A stretch of 64,000 nt of DNA from an uncultured Ruminococcus sp. (GTDB lineage Bacteria; Bacillota; Clostridia; Oscillospirales; Ruminococcaceae), in the NCBI GenBank assembly GCA_910584195.1, contig CAJTYV010000001.1, positions 254,818 to 318,817 on the forward strand, given 5' to 3'. The notes under the pieces were generated by a model that saw only the letters and a program-made list of their open reading frames with translations, was not told where the DNA came from and made no database searches. Below, in pieces: positions 25,000 to 33,147 of this stretch (its first letter is position 1; the number at the start of each line of letters is the position of its first letter). The translations under genes and the position numbers were made by a program.

Positions 25000-25665
25000 T
25001 TAATTTTCAGAATTCACCGAAAGTCTGAATTTCCTTTTGGAAATTGTCAGAACGCCTGATTTTTTCAGCTTAGCTATCTCTCTTTGCAGCGCGCTTCGGT
25101 TCACACAAAGATAATCGGAAAGAACTGTTGTGGAAAAAGGTATCTGCGGGTCTTTTCCTTCTGCTGTTTTATCTTCTGTTATTTGCAGGAAGCTTATAAG
25201 CTTTCCCTCTATTGTACGCTGACTCAGCACTTCTATGCGTTCGCTCAGCGAAACTGCCTTTTCCGTCATAAGCTCCAGCATATTTTCTACTACCATTGAA
25301 TGACAGCGGCATGCTTTTTCACATCGTTTCACAAGCTCCGAGCGTCTGACAAAAAGTATCTCACAGTCCTTTTCCGCTACTATTTCCATATAGCTTCTCC
25401 CGGAAGAAGGATAAGTAAAGAATTCTCCGAATATTCCCTGCTCCCCTAAATTCTCAATTATTGTACGCACCCCGTTTATATCGTAACGAACTACGTCCGC
25501 GCTGCCGCTTAACATTATCCCTATCTTGTCATCACCCTGCACCGTACAATTGGCAATACAGCTTCCCGCACGGAACTTTTTCACATCCGCATCAAAACAC
25601 TCTATCATTCTTCGGCAGCTTTCCTTGTCAATTCCTTTAAATAATATGTTATCTTCAGGTAACAT
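25000..25665 (-). CDS. Crp/Fnr-family transcriptional regulator
   Basis: 221 residues from the ATG at 25665, which follows GGGAG; an upstream in-frame ATG at 25692 lies inside the operator. An N-terminal cyclic-nucleotide-binding-like domain (about 15-125, including GIFGEFFTYPSSGRSYMEI) is followed by a dimer helix and a winged helix (about 155-215). The recognition helix is in TVLSDYLCVNRSALQREI. There is no Fnr-type N-terminal cysteine cluster, though CIANC near 41 and CEKACRC near 118 are present. Effector is unknown. The gene has a strong promoter with a perfect 16-bp palindrome just downstream, suggesting autoregulation. Confidence 0.9.
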   Translation of the reverse strand: MLPEDNILFKGIDKESCRRMIECFDADVKKFRAGSCIANCTVQGDDKIGIMLSGSADVVRYDINGVRTIIENLGEQGIFGEFFTYPSSGRSYMEIVAEKDCEILFVRRSELVKRCEKACRCHSMVVENMLELMTEKAVSLSERIEVLSQRTIEGKLISFLQITEDKTAEGKDPQIPFSTTVLSDYLCVNRSALQREIAKLKKSGVLTISKRKFRLSVNSEN

Positions 25666-25678
25666 AATTTCACTCCCT

Positions 25679-25694
25679 TGTTGCAATTGCAACA
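25679..25694. promoter_or_regulatory. Perfect palindromic operator of the Crp/Fnr gene
   Basis: TGTTGCAATTGCAACA is a perfect 16-bp palindrome. It lies between the predicted transcription start (about 25704) and the ATG (25665) of the Crp/Fnr gene, where bound protein would block transcription. Confidence 0.65.
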
Positions 25695-25711
25695 GATTTT
25701 TTCACTATATT

Positions 25712-25740
25712 ATGATACAATAAAAAAAGAAAATTGTCAA
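25712..25740 (-). promoter_or_regulatory. Promoter of the Crp/Fnr gene
   Basis: Minus strand TTGACA (25735-25740), 17-bp spacer, TATCAT (25712-25717). Confidence 0.7.
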
Positions 25741-25843
25741 GCGTTTGATGACGATTTAACAATGTTTACTGCTCAAGATGATAACCGCGGAAAATCTCTT
25801 GAGATCCTTGCTGCATATTTCCAAACATCAGGAGGTATTCTCA

Positions 25844-26107
25844 ATGAAAATAAATATTATCGGCGAACAACTCCCTCAGCAGGAGATCAATGCTTATATC
25901 GACTATGGAATGAAAAAATATCCGGACAGAACAATAAGCGAAATGACAGTTAAAGCAGACGGAGATTTCGTTGACCTTAAATTTAATTTTGCAGATGTTC
26001 CATTCGACCGCGTTCGCCGTATCACAGGTTATCTTGTCGGCACTCTCGACCGTTTCAATAACGGGAAACGCGCTGAGGAACATGACAGAGTAAAGCATAA
26101 TGTTTAA
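25844..26107 (+). CDS. Small protein, possibly related to anaerobic ribonucleotide reductase tail
   Basis: 87 residues from ATG 25844 with AGGAGG at 25830; the longer frame from 25778 lacks a ribosome site. The end, RITGYLVGTLDRFNNGKRAE followed by EHDRVKHNV, resembles the C-terminal tail of anaerobic ribonucleoside-triphosphate reductases (NrdD). The body lacks the glycyl-radical and zinc motifs, so it cannot be a reductase itself. It is followed by a terminator hairpin and is alone in its unit. Many clostridia carry such short proteins annotated as NrdD-related. I rate the relationship as tentative and the role as unknown. Confidence 0.7.
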   Translation: MKINIIGEQLPQQEINAYIDYGMKKYPDRTISEMTVKADGDFVDLKFNFADVPFDRVRRITGYLVGTLDRFNNGKRAEEHDRVKHNV

Positions 26108-26109
26108 AA

Positions 26110-26148
26110 CATAATCTCAGCAGCCGAAAATCGGCTCTGCGTATTATG
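26110..26148 (+). terminator. Terminator after the small NrdD-tail-like gene
   Basis: CATAAT...ATTATG outer arms and GCAGCCGA / TCGGCTcTGC inner arms form one hairpin just past the stop (26105-26107). Confidence 0.65.
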
Positions 26149-26268
26149 TATTATAAAAAACTTGTATTCACAAACAGCGTCTGCGTTGGAAACCCGCGCA
26201 CATATCTTGCGAATACAGGCAATAAGGGTCTTTGAATTGACCCGAATTAAAACAATGGAGGTTTTATT

Positions 26269-26820
26269 ATGGCTAAATATGTATGTCCCGTTTGCGGTTA
26301 TGTTCACGAGGGAGATTCTGCTCCCGAAAAATGTCCTCAGTGCGGTGTTCCCGGCTCTAAGTTCATCGAAAAGAAGGAGGACGGAAAACTTACTTTCGCA
26401 TGCGAGCATGAAGTCGGAATTGCAAAAGCTGTAACAGATACTGAGATCATCGAGGGTCTTAAGGCTAATTTCTCCGGCGAATGCACAGAAGTCGGCATGT
26501 ACCTTGCAATGGCAAGAGTTGCTCACAGAGAGGGTTACCCCGAAATAGGTCTTTACTGGGAAAAGGCTGCTTACGAAGAAGCAGAGCATGCCGCTAAGTT
26601 TGCCGAGCTGCTTGGAGACGTTGTTTCCTCTTCTACCAAAGAAAATCTCGAAAAAAGAGTTGCGGCAGAGCATGGCGCTACACAGGGCAAGCTTGATCTT
26701 GCTAAGAGAGCAAAGGAGCTTAACCTCGATGCTATCCATGATACGGTTCACGAAATGGCTAAGGACGAGGCTCGTCACGGCAAGGCTTTCGAGGGACTTC
26801 TTAAAAGATACTTCGGTTAA
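26269..26820 (+). CDS. Reverse-order rubrerythrin (rubredoxin domain first)
   Basis: 183 residues. The rubredoxin-like Fe(SCys)4 site comes first (YVCPVCGYVHEGD...KCPQCGVPG, about 4-30), followed by the ferritin-like diiron domain. The diiron ligands sit in the helices GECTEVGMYLAMARVAHREG, YEEAEHAAKF and MAKDEARHGKAFE. This order is the reverse of classical rubrerythrin and matches the highly expressed NADH-dependent peroxidase/oxygen-detoxifying rubrerythrins of clostridia. AATGGAGG precedes the ATG. It is monocistronic, ending at a strong hairpin, as expected for an abundant stress protein. Confidence 0.95.
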   Translation: MAKYVCPVCGYVHEGDSAPEKCPQCGVPGSKFIEKKEDGKLTFACEHEVGIAKAVTDTEIIEGLKANFSGECTEVGMYLAMARVAHREGYPEIGLYWEKAAYEEAEHAAKFAELLGDVVSSSTKENLEKRVAAEHGATQGKLDLAKRAKELNLDAIHDTVHEMAKDEARHGKAFEGLLKRYFG

Positions 26821-26854
26821 TTCTATATACATAAAATCAGCCGATAAAAGCGCT

Positions 26855-26879
26855 GCCGCACAGAAATTTTCTGCGCGGC
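26855..26879. terminator. Terminator shared by convergent genes
   Basis: GCCGCACAGAAA (26855-26866) pairs with TTTCTGCGCGGC (26868-26879); T-rich sequence follows on the plus strand. It separates rubrerythrin from the minus-strand gene ending at 26888. Confidence 0.75.
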
Positions 26880-26887
26880 TTTCGCAT

Positions 26888-27439
26888 TTATTCTGCTTTT
26901 TTTGCAGTTTGGCAGAACATTTCCTCATAATCCTCACGTATAAATCGGTGATATATAACATGACATCCTCCGATGCATGGTTCTTCGGCAAGGCAGTAAA
27001 AGTATTCATCGGGATATTTATCGGGAAAATATGCCAGCACGTCAAAATCCCCCGTATTGCTGCTTTCGATAACTGCATTTTCGGCATACTTCTTAAAAAC
27101 AGCCGTTACATCATCCATAAAAATACCATGACAAGATACTTTCTTTATAAGCTCCTCGAGAAAATCATAGCCTGCCAAATCGTTTACATAAGCAGTTCCG
27201 TCAGCAGGAATCGTTATACATATACCGTCCCTTATTTCATGAAAGGAAAGTTTTCCCATACGCGGAAACGTAAAGTCTGCAAATTCCGATAAAATATCGT
27301 TTGAAGGCTCTGCACACAGCAGTTTTCTCAGAGAACCCAACGTGTAGTTCAGACTCATGGGACGATTATCGAAGCCGAGCTTCAACTGCGCTTCTTTTAT
27401 ATTGTCGGTTAAATTTTTTTCAAGTCTTGCAAAATCCAT
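26888..27439 (-). CDS. Conserved hypothetical protein (DUF3877-like)
   Basis: 183 residues from the ATG at 27439, which has GGGAGG upstream; an ATG five codons earlier has none. No membrane segment or signal peptide. Central IRDGICITIPADGTAYVNDL and late EEPCIGGCHVIYHRFI look conserved. Length and pattern recall the DUF3877 family of clostridia, but I cannot confirm this. It is monocistronic with a promoter at 27469-27497, divergent from the GH25 gene. Confidence 0.75.
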   Translation of the reverse strand: MDFARLEKNLTDNIKEAQLKLGFDNRPMSLNYTLGSLRKLLCAEPSNDILSEFADFTFPRMGKLSFHEIRDGICITIPADGTAYVNDLAGYDFLEELIKKVSCHGIFMDDVTAVFKKYAENAVIESSNTGDFDVLAYFPDKYPDEYFYCLAEEPCIGGCHVIYHRFIREDYEEMFCQTAKKAE

Positions 27440-27468
27440 AAAACAACCTCCCAAATAATTACAATTAA

Positions 27469-27497
27469 ATTATATCATTTTCTTTTGAAAAAATCAA
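27469..27497 (-). promoter_or_regulatory. Promoter of the DUF3877-like gene
   Basis: Minus strand TTGATT (27492-27497), 17 bp, TGATATAAT (TATAAT 27469-27474). Confidence 0.65.
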
Positions 27498-27521
27498 GTC
27501 GCAAATTTTTTGCAAATCCTG

Positions 27522-27550
27522 TTTACAAAAGTCGAAATTTATGTTATAAT
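27522..27550 (+). promoter_or_regulatory. Promoter of the GH25 gene
   Basis: TTTACA (27522-27527), 17 bp, TGTTATAAT (TATAAT 27545-27550), 30 bp before the ATG. It is divergent from the promoter at 27469. Confidence 0.75.
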
Positions 27551-27580
27551 AATAAAAACACAGCTTGGAGGACATTTTGA

Positions 27581-28525
27581 ATGAAAATCAACAAAGTCAA
27601 TTTTCTGAAAGCGCTGGCAGTTTTGGAAGGATTTATCATTATTGCGCTTGCGGTTACAACAATTTTGCTTGCCGTCAAATATAATGCTACCGTACCGGCA
27701 AATGCAAACACCGATATTCGTATACGTCCATATATAGACAAAGAACAGACCTTTTACCAGCTTGACGGAAAAAAGATACTAACGCACAATGACACCATGG
27801 GAGAAACATTTATGCCAGTTTTCAGCGATGTACCCGCAAGCACGATCACTCAGCAGGATATACAGCTCAATGAAAAAGGTTATGCTAAATACGTTGGAAA
27901 CGAAGGTCTTGCCTCTAAGGTCGGAATTGACATTTCCGAACATCAGGGCGCTATAGATTGGGAAAAAGTAAAATCTTCCGGCATTGATTTTGCTATGATA
28001 AGAGTAGGATACCGTACATACGGCGGAGGAATAATTACGCTTGACAATAATCTCCTGACAAACCTTGACGAAGCGTCAGCCGCCGGACTTGACATCGGAG
28101 TTTACTTTTTTTCTCAGGCTATCAGCACCAATGAAGCTATCGAGGAAGCCGATGCCGTTTTGAACGCTATTGCGGGACACAATATTACATATCCTGTTGT
28201 TTTCGACTGGGAATTAATATACGATGATCAGGCGCGCACAGACTCTGTTTCGGTAGAAACTCTTGCGGACTGCTGCGTTGCGTTCTGTGAACGTGTAAAA
28301 TCGGCAGGATATATACCCATGTTATATCAAAATACATCTACTGCAACACATAAACTCGACCTCCCCAGAATAAAGGAATATGATTTTTGGTTGGCGGAAT
28401 ACACTGATTTCCCAAGCTTTTATTATAAATATGATATGTGGCAGTACAGTTCGACAGGCACAGTACCGGGTATTGAGGGCTCGGTAGATTTAAATATTTC
28501 ATTTAAAGATTACTCCGCGGTCTGA
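27581..28525 (+). CDS. GH25 muramidase (lysozyme), membrane-anchored
   Basis: 314 residues. An N-terminal membrane helix (about 10-30, ALAVLEGFIIIALAVTTILL) serves as anchor or uncleaved signal. A linker follows, then the GH25 barrel from about 112: VGIDISEHQGAIDWEKVK, MIRVGYRTYGGG, GVYFFSQA and the catalytic VVFDWE. WQYSSTGTVPGIEGSVDLN closes the fold. It cleaves the MurNAc-GlcNAc bond of peptidoglycan on the outer face of the membrane, so a role in wall turnover or division is likely. Ribosome site TTGGAGG. No choline- or wall-binding repeats. Confidence 0.94.
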   Translation: MKINKVNFLKALAVLEGFIIIALAVTTILLAVKYNATVPANANTDIRIRPYIDKEQTFYQLDGKKILTHNDTMGETFMPVFSDVPASTITQQDIQLNEKGYAKYVGNEGLASKVGIDISEHQGAIDWEKVKSSGIDFAMIRVGYRTYGGGIITLDNNLLTNLDEASAAGLDIGVYFFSQAISTNEAIEEADAVLNAIAGHNITYPVVFDWELIYDDQARTDSVSVETLADCCVAFCERVKSAGYIPMLYQNTSTATHKLDLPRIKEYDFWLAEYTDFPSFYYKYDMWQYSSTGTVPGIEGSVDLNISFKDYSAV

Positions 28526-28602
28526 TGCTTTTTAATCCGAAACTTACGGCGAAAATCCCGTATATATGCGGTTATAAAAATATTGATATTGGAGGTTTTA
28601 TT

Positions 28603-29289
28603 ATGGCATTTTGTAAATTCTGCGGCAAAGAATTGGGAGAGGACGGCAAATGTACCTGCGCCGAATTCGGAGATTATGAAAAAAACGCAGGAATTCTCAA
28701 CAATTCTATTGAAAAAACGACAGAAAAACCTATAAAAAGAGGAAGTATTTTTAAATATATTATTATTGCCATAATTATTATTCTTGCGGTTATAACAACC
28801 TTTAGTATAATTTCTTTAATCAATTCATATAAAAAACCAATTGATACACTTGCTAAAGGAATTCGTAAGGCTGACACAGAGCTTCTTATCGAGTCAATGT
28901 ATACCGAATCAACAGCGGCTGAACTTCGCTTACAAGCTAAGGAAAACGGTTTAACATGGAAAGAATATATTAAAAAGAACGATAAGGCTATCGAATCAGC
29001 TATGGACGGTCTTGGCGTAAAACGCGTAAAGGCAGACGTACTTGCAAAAGAAAAGCTCAGCGGCAGCAATCTTGAAAACGTTAAAAAGTTCTATCAGGAT
29101 AACTACAACATCGACGTTAAAAAGGCATACCGTGTCGAAGTAGAATTTTCTTTAAAGATCAACGGCGAAAAAACAACCCGCACCGGATGGCTTTGCGTTG
29201 CCAAGCTTAAAGGCGAAGGCTGGAAATACTGTCCGCAGTGCAGTTCCGATACTTTTGATTTCTTGGATTCAGCCGTCAGATTTGAATAA
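28603..29289 (+). CDS. Zinc-ribbon membrane protein of unknown function
   Basis: 228 residues from ATG 28603 with TTGGAGG; a longer frame to 28525 overlaps the GH25 stop and lacks a ribosome site. N-terminal zinc ribbon MAFCKFCGKELGEDGKCTC, one membrane helix (about 48-72, rich in Ile), then an extracellular domain of about 150 residues. That domain has LLIESMYTESTAAELR and TTRTGWLCVAKLKGEGWKYC. The layout is common in Firmicutes (zinc_ribbon_2 plus TM plus DUF-type domain). It follows GH25 by 77 bp and may be cotranscribed. Function unknown. Confidence 0.8.
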   Translation: MAFCKFCGKELGEDGKCTCAEFGDYEKNAGILNNSIEKTTEKPIKRGSIFKYIIIAIIIILAVITTFSIISLINSYKKPIDTLAKGIRKADTELLIESMYTESTAAELRLQAKENGLTWKEYIKKNDKAIESAMDGLGVKRVKADVLAKEKLSGSNLENVKKFYQDNYNIDVKKAYRVEVEFSLKINGEKTTRTGWLCVAKLKGEGWKYCPQCSSDTFDFLDSAVRFE

Positions 29290-29338
29290 TTCTCTGTTTT
29301 ACGGAATAAATCAATAAGAACCTGTTTATAGGTTTTAA

Positions 29339-29373
29339 AAATACTGCCGGGGCTGACGCTTCGGCATTTTTTA
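29339..29373 (+). terminator. Terminator-like hairpin before the AEC transporter
   Basis: AAATACTGCCG (about 29340-29350) pairs with CGGCATTTTT (about 29362-29371), followed by T residues. Either ends the upstream unit or lies in the leader of the next gene, whose AGGAG is 10 bp further on. Confidence 0.5.
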
Positions 29374-29385
29374 GGAGTTTTCAAC

Positions 29386-30315
29386 ATGTCGCATATAATT
29401 TTAAATCAAACTGTAATAATGCTTCTCCTTATGCTTGTCGGAATTCTTTGCAGCAAAACCAAAATAATAAGTTCCTCTGCCAACAGAGAACTTTCAAAAT
29501 TCGTACTTCAAGTTGTCAATCCTGTTGTAATATTCATGTCGTATCAGACGGAACTGCAAGGCGAATTGGTAAAAAATCTTATTATAGCTTTTGGATTATC
29601 CGCAGCAGCATTTGCTGTAATGATATTGATTTCATATCTGCTTATTCCTCAAAAGGAGGGCAGAGAAACCGCAATAGAACGCTTTTCAGCCATATACTCC
29701 AATTGCAGCTTTATGGGGATTCCTCTCGCAAAAGCGATGTTCGGCATGGAAGGAGTATTTTACCTCACAGCATTTATAACCATATTTAACCTTATTGTTT
29801 GGACTCATGGAATAATTCTGTTAACAGGAGAACGCGATTTAAAACGGGTGTTAAAAGTATTCTACTCCCCTACCATTATTGCCATAGTTTTGGGAATTAT
29901 TGCATTCTTTACTCAATTTAAAATTCCGGAGCTTCCTTCAAAGGTTCTTACATATATATCGGAACTCAATACCCCGTTGGCAATGATAGTTTCGGGTGTC
30001 AGCATGGCTGAAACCAAGACTTCGGATATGATAAAAAACATTGGAGTATACCGAACGTGTTTTATACGTTTGGTTATACTTCCTATAGCGCTCGCTTTCG
30101 GACTGTCATTTCTGCCTGTCAGCGAAAAGGTCATACTAACGATCTTAGTAGCTGCCGCATCACCTCCGGCGGCCATGTGTACGCTTCAATGTCTTCGTTT
30201 TGGCAAAAATTATTTATACTCTTCGGAAATTTTTACCGCAGGAACAATTCTTTCTGTTGCCACACTTCCATTAGCAGTAAAGCTTACGGAATATTTAACA
30301 AAAATAATAAGTTAA
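29386..30315 (+). CDS. AEC family transporter (auxin efflux carrier / malate permease type)
   Basis: 309 residues with about ten membrane helices in two similar halves, the AEC/BART fold. Characteristic stretches are LSKFVLQVVNPVVIFMSYQT in the first half and TPLAMIVSGVSMAETK with AAASPPAAMCTLQ in the second. Bacterial members are often annotated as malate permease or transport organic acids, but substrates are poorly defined. Ribosome site TAGGAG. A monocistronic organic-acid carrier would fit a fermentative succinate/acetate producer (inference). Confidence 0.88.
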   Translation: MSHIILNQTVIMLLLMLVGILCSKTKIISSSANRELSKFVLQVVNPVVIFMSYQTELQGELVKNLIIAFGLSAAAFAVMILISYLLIPQKEGRETAIERFSAIYSNCSFMGIPLAKAMFGMEGVFYLTAFITIFNLIVWTHGIILLTGERDLKRVLKVFYSPTIIAIVLGIIAFFTQFKIPELPSKVLTYISELNTPLAMIVSGVSMAETKTSDMIKNIGVYRTCFIRLVILPIALAFGLSFLPVSEKVILTILVAAASPPAAMCTLQCLRFGKNYLYSSEIFTAGTILSVATLPLAVKLTEYLTKIIS

Positions 30316-30672
30316 GTTTGTTAATAACGCTGATTTTTATAAAAATTAATAAAAAAAGGTTTTATTTTTATCGCTTTTGTGTTATAATATAAATGTTAAT
30401 CAGAGGCAGGATAAAACTTATATTTGCGCTAAAAAAATTTAATACAACTACTTTTGGCTTAAAATAGCTTTTTTGAATCATTGCTATAAGTTGTAACTTA
30501 ACAACAGACGTGAAATGCTGTCAGCTTTTAAATATACAGTTATGTCCACCGTACTCTGCAAATATTAATAATATCTCTCCTCAAACGCCGCGTAATCTTT
30601 TTCTTTGGATTACTCCTCACGGTCTTGAATTTCAGACTTGCGGCAAATACTTAAAAGAATGGAGTTTTTTAA
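30316..30672 (+). promoter_or_regulatory. 357-bp upstream region of the ROK gene
   Basis: No convincing gene. A plausible -10 TGTTATAAT lies at about 30380-30388 (TTTTGTGTTATAATATAAATG). Transcription from there would give a leader of roughly 280 nt. Within it, TAAGTTGTAACTTA (30487-30500) is a partial palindrome. No known riboswitch pattern recognised. Confidence 0.45.
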
Positions 30673-31893
30673 ATGGAAAAAAGAGGAATCAGCAAACTGG
30701 ATCTCAAACGTCGCAACAGAATGCAGATCCTGCGTATTATCAGAGAATATGGTCCAATCTCAAGAGTTGATGTGGCAAGCGCTCTTGAAATTACCCGCGC
30801 AGCAGTAACTATCATCACCAATGAAATGATCGAAGAAGGAGTTCTCGTTGAAATAGGCGAAGCTCCGATAAATGCCGAAAAGCTTCAGAAAGGCAGAAGA
30901 AAGATCCTAATTGATATTAATGTCAACAGCCGTTTCGCTCTCGGAGCAACCGTTGATGAAAAGGAAGTCAGTGTCGGTCTTACTAATCTCAATTCCGAAA
31001 TCCTCGATAAATCAAGCATGATAGTTGACGAGAGGACAACAAGTAAGGATATTATAAATTACATAATCAAATCGTGTAATACAATGATTGAAAATTCCGC
31101 TCTTACCAAAGACAAGATACTCGGTCTTGGCGTGGGCGTTGTTCCGTCAATGTGGGGCAAATTGAAAATTTTCTACAAAGACGGTATTCTTGATTTTACC
31201 AGCTTTATAGACAAGCTTTCAAGCGGACTCGATGTCGATATAGACTGCGGAAACGCTATCGGTCTTATGGCTCTTGCAAGCAATGACTTCAGAACACAGA
31301 GCGGTTATCAGACAAATACAGCGTTTCTCCATAACGGAAATCAGGTCAACCTTGCTATTGTAAATAAAAACGAACTGTCAAGCGATTATATTTCCTACAC
31401 TTCAATGATAGAGAAATTTATTGTTTGTCCCAATGGCAGAAGCTACGAAGGATACCCCAATGGATCGGTAAAAGCTGAGCTTTCGCGTACCGCTATGCTT
31501 TCGGCTATCTGTGAGGTCTACTCCAAGGACAAGACGCCTCTTCTTTGGGATCTGACTGAAGGCGACAAAAATAAGATTTCCATAGATACTGTTTTTATGG
31601 CGCTTATGAGAGGCGAAGAGTCCGTTAAAACTATTGTTGATGATATTATTGCTAAGTATACAATACTTATCAACAATATTGCAATCAGCCATTTCGCGAA
31701 AAAAATCGTCCTCCATAACTACAAACTCAATGAGAAACAGTTTGATTACGTTAAACGAGAAATGATACATCTTGTAAGTGAAGAGATAGCTGATAGAGTG
31801 GTTCTCTCGAAACTTGACGGAAAGAACAATTTCCTTGGCGGCTGCGCGCTTATCATTCAGAACAACTTCTATACCAAGGGCGGTATGAGGTAA
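30673..31893 (+). CDS. ROK-family transcriptional regulator
   Basis: 406 residues. An N-terminal winged helix (about 14-70) with ILRIIREYGPISRVDVASAL and ITRAAVTIITNEMIEEGVL is the NagC/XylR-type DNA-binding part, followed by an ROK sugar-kinase-like fold. The usual zinc-binding CxCGxxGCxE motif of ROK proteins is absent; at its place is FIVCPNGRSYEGYP. The ATP-binding DxGxT motif is also degraded (ALGATVDEKEVSV). It is therefore a regulator, not a kinase, and sugar sensing may be altered. No sugar operon adjoins it, so its targets are elsewhere. A clean terminator follows. Confidence 0.88.
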   Translation: MEKRGISKLDLKRRNRMQILRIIREYGPISRVDVASALEITRAAVTIITNEMIEEGVLVEIGEAPINAEKLQKGRRKILIDINVNSRFALGATVDEKEVSVGLTNLNSEILDKSSMIVDERTTSKDIINYIIKSCNTMIENSALTKDKILGLGVGVVPSMWGKLKIFYKDGILDFTSFIDKLSSGLDVDIDCGNAIGLMALASNDFRTQSGYQTNTAFLHNGNQVNLAIVNKNELSSDYISYTSMIEKFIVCPNGRSYEGYPNGSVKAELSRTAMLSAICEVYSKDKTPLLWDLTEGDKNKISIDTVFMALMRGEESVKTIVDDIIAKYTILINNIAISHFAKKIVLHNYKLNEKQFDYVKREMIHLVSEEIADRVVLSKLDGKNNFLGGCALIIQNNFYTKGGMR

Positions 31894-31900
31894 AATTAAT

Positions 31901-31926
31901 AATACCGCACTAATCAGTGCGGTATT
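31901..31926 (+). terminator. Terminator of the ROK gene
   Basis: Perfect 10-bp stem AATACCGCAC / GTGCGGTATT with loop TAATCA, 8 bp past the stop, then TTAGCTTG. The following 170 bp (31927-32100) hold nothing I can assign. Confidence 0.8.
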
Positions 31927-32100
31927 TAGCTTGTATATAAAGTCTGACAAAATTGGAACGCGCTCTTGCAGACAGCTGACAGTTATATATGCGACTTCGC
32001 TGCACACTTCACCAAGAGGCTCTGCTTCTGAACTGCGTCAAAGTGACAACGTCCCCTTGAAATCATATTTTTCTTTTTTACGAACTGAATACCCAAAATA

Positions 32101-32130
32101 AAAATCCCTTTTGTAAACAAAAGGGATTTT
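32101..32130 (-). terminator. Terminator of the pspA operon
   Basis: Perfect 14-bp stem AAAATCCCTTTTGT / ACAAAAGGGATTTT with a 2-base central gap. On the minus strand it is followed by TTTTTATTTT. It lies 17 bp past the stop of the 56-residue gene. Confidence 0.88.
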
Positions 32131-32146
32131 GTCTTAATCAAAAAAT

Positions 32147-32317
32147 TTAAACACCACAGTCCTCGTAATCTTTCCACTTTTCAAAATAGATTTTGTTGCT
32201 CCAACTCTTATACAGGATGTACAAAATTGAAGCTACTGCAATGAACACAGCTCCTACGATAGGCAAGAACATATTGAGAACTCTGTTCGGGTTAATATCT
32301 TGATTTTTACTTCTCAT
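32147..32317 (-). CDS. 56-residue membrane protein downstream of pspA
   Basis: Short gene found by reading the minus strand. It starts MRSKNQDINPNRVLNM, has one membrane helix (about 17-37, FLPIVGAVFIAVASILYILY) and a cytoplasmic charged tail, SWSNKIYFEKWKDYEDCGV. The ATG lies 3 bp after the pspA stop, with no strong ribosome site of its own (GGAG lies about 18 bases back inside pspA), so translation should be coupled. The strong terminator immediately after it supports a real gene. The position recalls PspB/PspC-type or LiaF-like membrane partners of PspA, but I see no sequence proof. It was probably missed by automatic annotation because of its size. Confidence 0.8.
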   Translation of the reverse strand: MRSKNQDINPNRVLNMFLPIVGAVFIAVASILYILYKSWSNKIYFEKWKDYEDCGV

Positions 32318-32320
32318 AGC

Positions 32321-32998
32321 TTATTCTGCTGCTCCGCCGTTCATCTCAGCCATCAGTCTGGCGAGTTCGGCATCTACTTTTGCATCCTTTTCAATTTGGT
32401 CAAAAGATTCGACAAGCTCGTTATCATTTCCGCCTATCTCTGCAAAAGCGTCAGCTTCTGCCTCCTTACGCTGTATCTTTTCTTCCATACGGTCAAACTT
32501 TTCCAACGCGCTTGCTCCGTCAAAACCGCCCTGAGACTTTGCCAAAGCTTTTCTTGTATCCGCCATCTGAGAACGTGCAATAAGCATAGCCTGGCGAGAT
32601 TTTGCCTCATCAAGCTTTGATTTCAGCACCTCGACCTGATCCTCGATCGCTTCAGTCTGAGTAGAAATCGACTGATACATCTCTGTATATGCAGAAACAT
32701 CATCATCAGCCTTGACCTTCTTTGCCAAAGCCTGCTTAGCCATTTCCTGATTGCCTTGTGAGAGCGCCGCCTTAGCCTTAGCTTCCCAACCTTGCGAAAC
32801 CTTAACGGCATCATCCATTTTCTTCTGCGCAAGACGCTCGCTCGCTTTTGCCTTGCCCAAATTCTGAGTAGCTATAGTAAGCTCTTTCTGCATATCAATA
32901 ATGATCTGCTTGACCATTTTCTCTGGATCTTCCGCCTTGTCGAGAAGATCGTTGATGTTTGACTTAAGAATATCACTAATTCTGCTGAATACTCCCAT
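32321..32998 (-). CDS. pspA: Phage shock protein A / IM30 / LiaH-family protein
   Basis: 225 residues from the ATG at 32998, preceded by CAGGAGG; the open frame extends further up without a start signal. It begins MGVFSRISDILKSNINDLLD, the amphipathic helix and PspA signature, then AEDPEKMVKQIIIDMQKEL and a long coiled coil rich in Ala, Lys, Gln and Glu to about 200. PspA-family proteins are ESCRT-III relatives that assemble on damaged membranes and support envelope integrity. It forms an operon with the 56-residue membrane protein. An SPFH protein with zinc ribbons is encoded elsewhere in the window and may act in the same response (inference). Confidence 0.93.
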   Translation of the reverse strand: MGVFSRISDILKSNINDLLDKAEDPEKMVKQIIIDMQKELTIATQNLGKAKASERLAQKKMDDAVKVSQGWEAKAKAALSQGNQEMAKQALAKKVKADDDVSAYTEMYQSISTQTEAIEDQVEVLKSKLDEAKSRQAMLIARSQMADTRKALAKSQGGFDGASALEKFDRMEEKIQRKEAEADAFAEIGGNDNELVESFDQIEKDAKVDAELARLMAEMNGGAAE

Positions 32999-33080
32999 TA
33001 TTAATCCTCCTGTTTCATGTAAAAAATATTGGACGGCAAACCCCATTGTGAACGTATCACAACATTCACACCGTACCTTT

Positions 33081-33109
33081 ATTATACAGCATTTTTTATA
33101 GTTTGTCAA
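33081..33109 (-). promoter_or_regulatory. Promoter of pspA
   Basis: Minus strand consensus TTGACA (33104-33109), 17 bp, TATAAT (33081-33086), giving a leader of about 75 nt. Confidence 0.8.
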
Positions 33110-33147
33110 GTAATTTTTTCATATATTTCATAAATACCGATTACAAA

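Noticed and set aside
26104..27087. 327-codon open frame on the minus strand
   Set aside because: It runs antisense through rubrerythrin and in the wrong frame through the DUF3877-like gene, has no ribosome site and reads as low-complexity nonsense.
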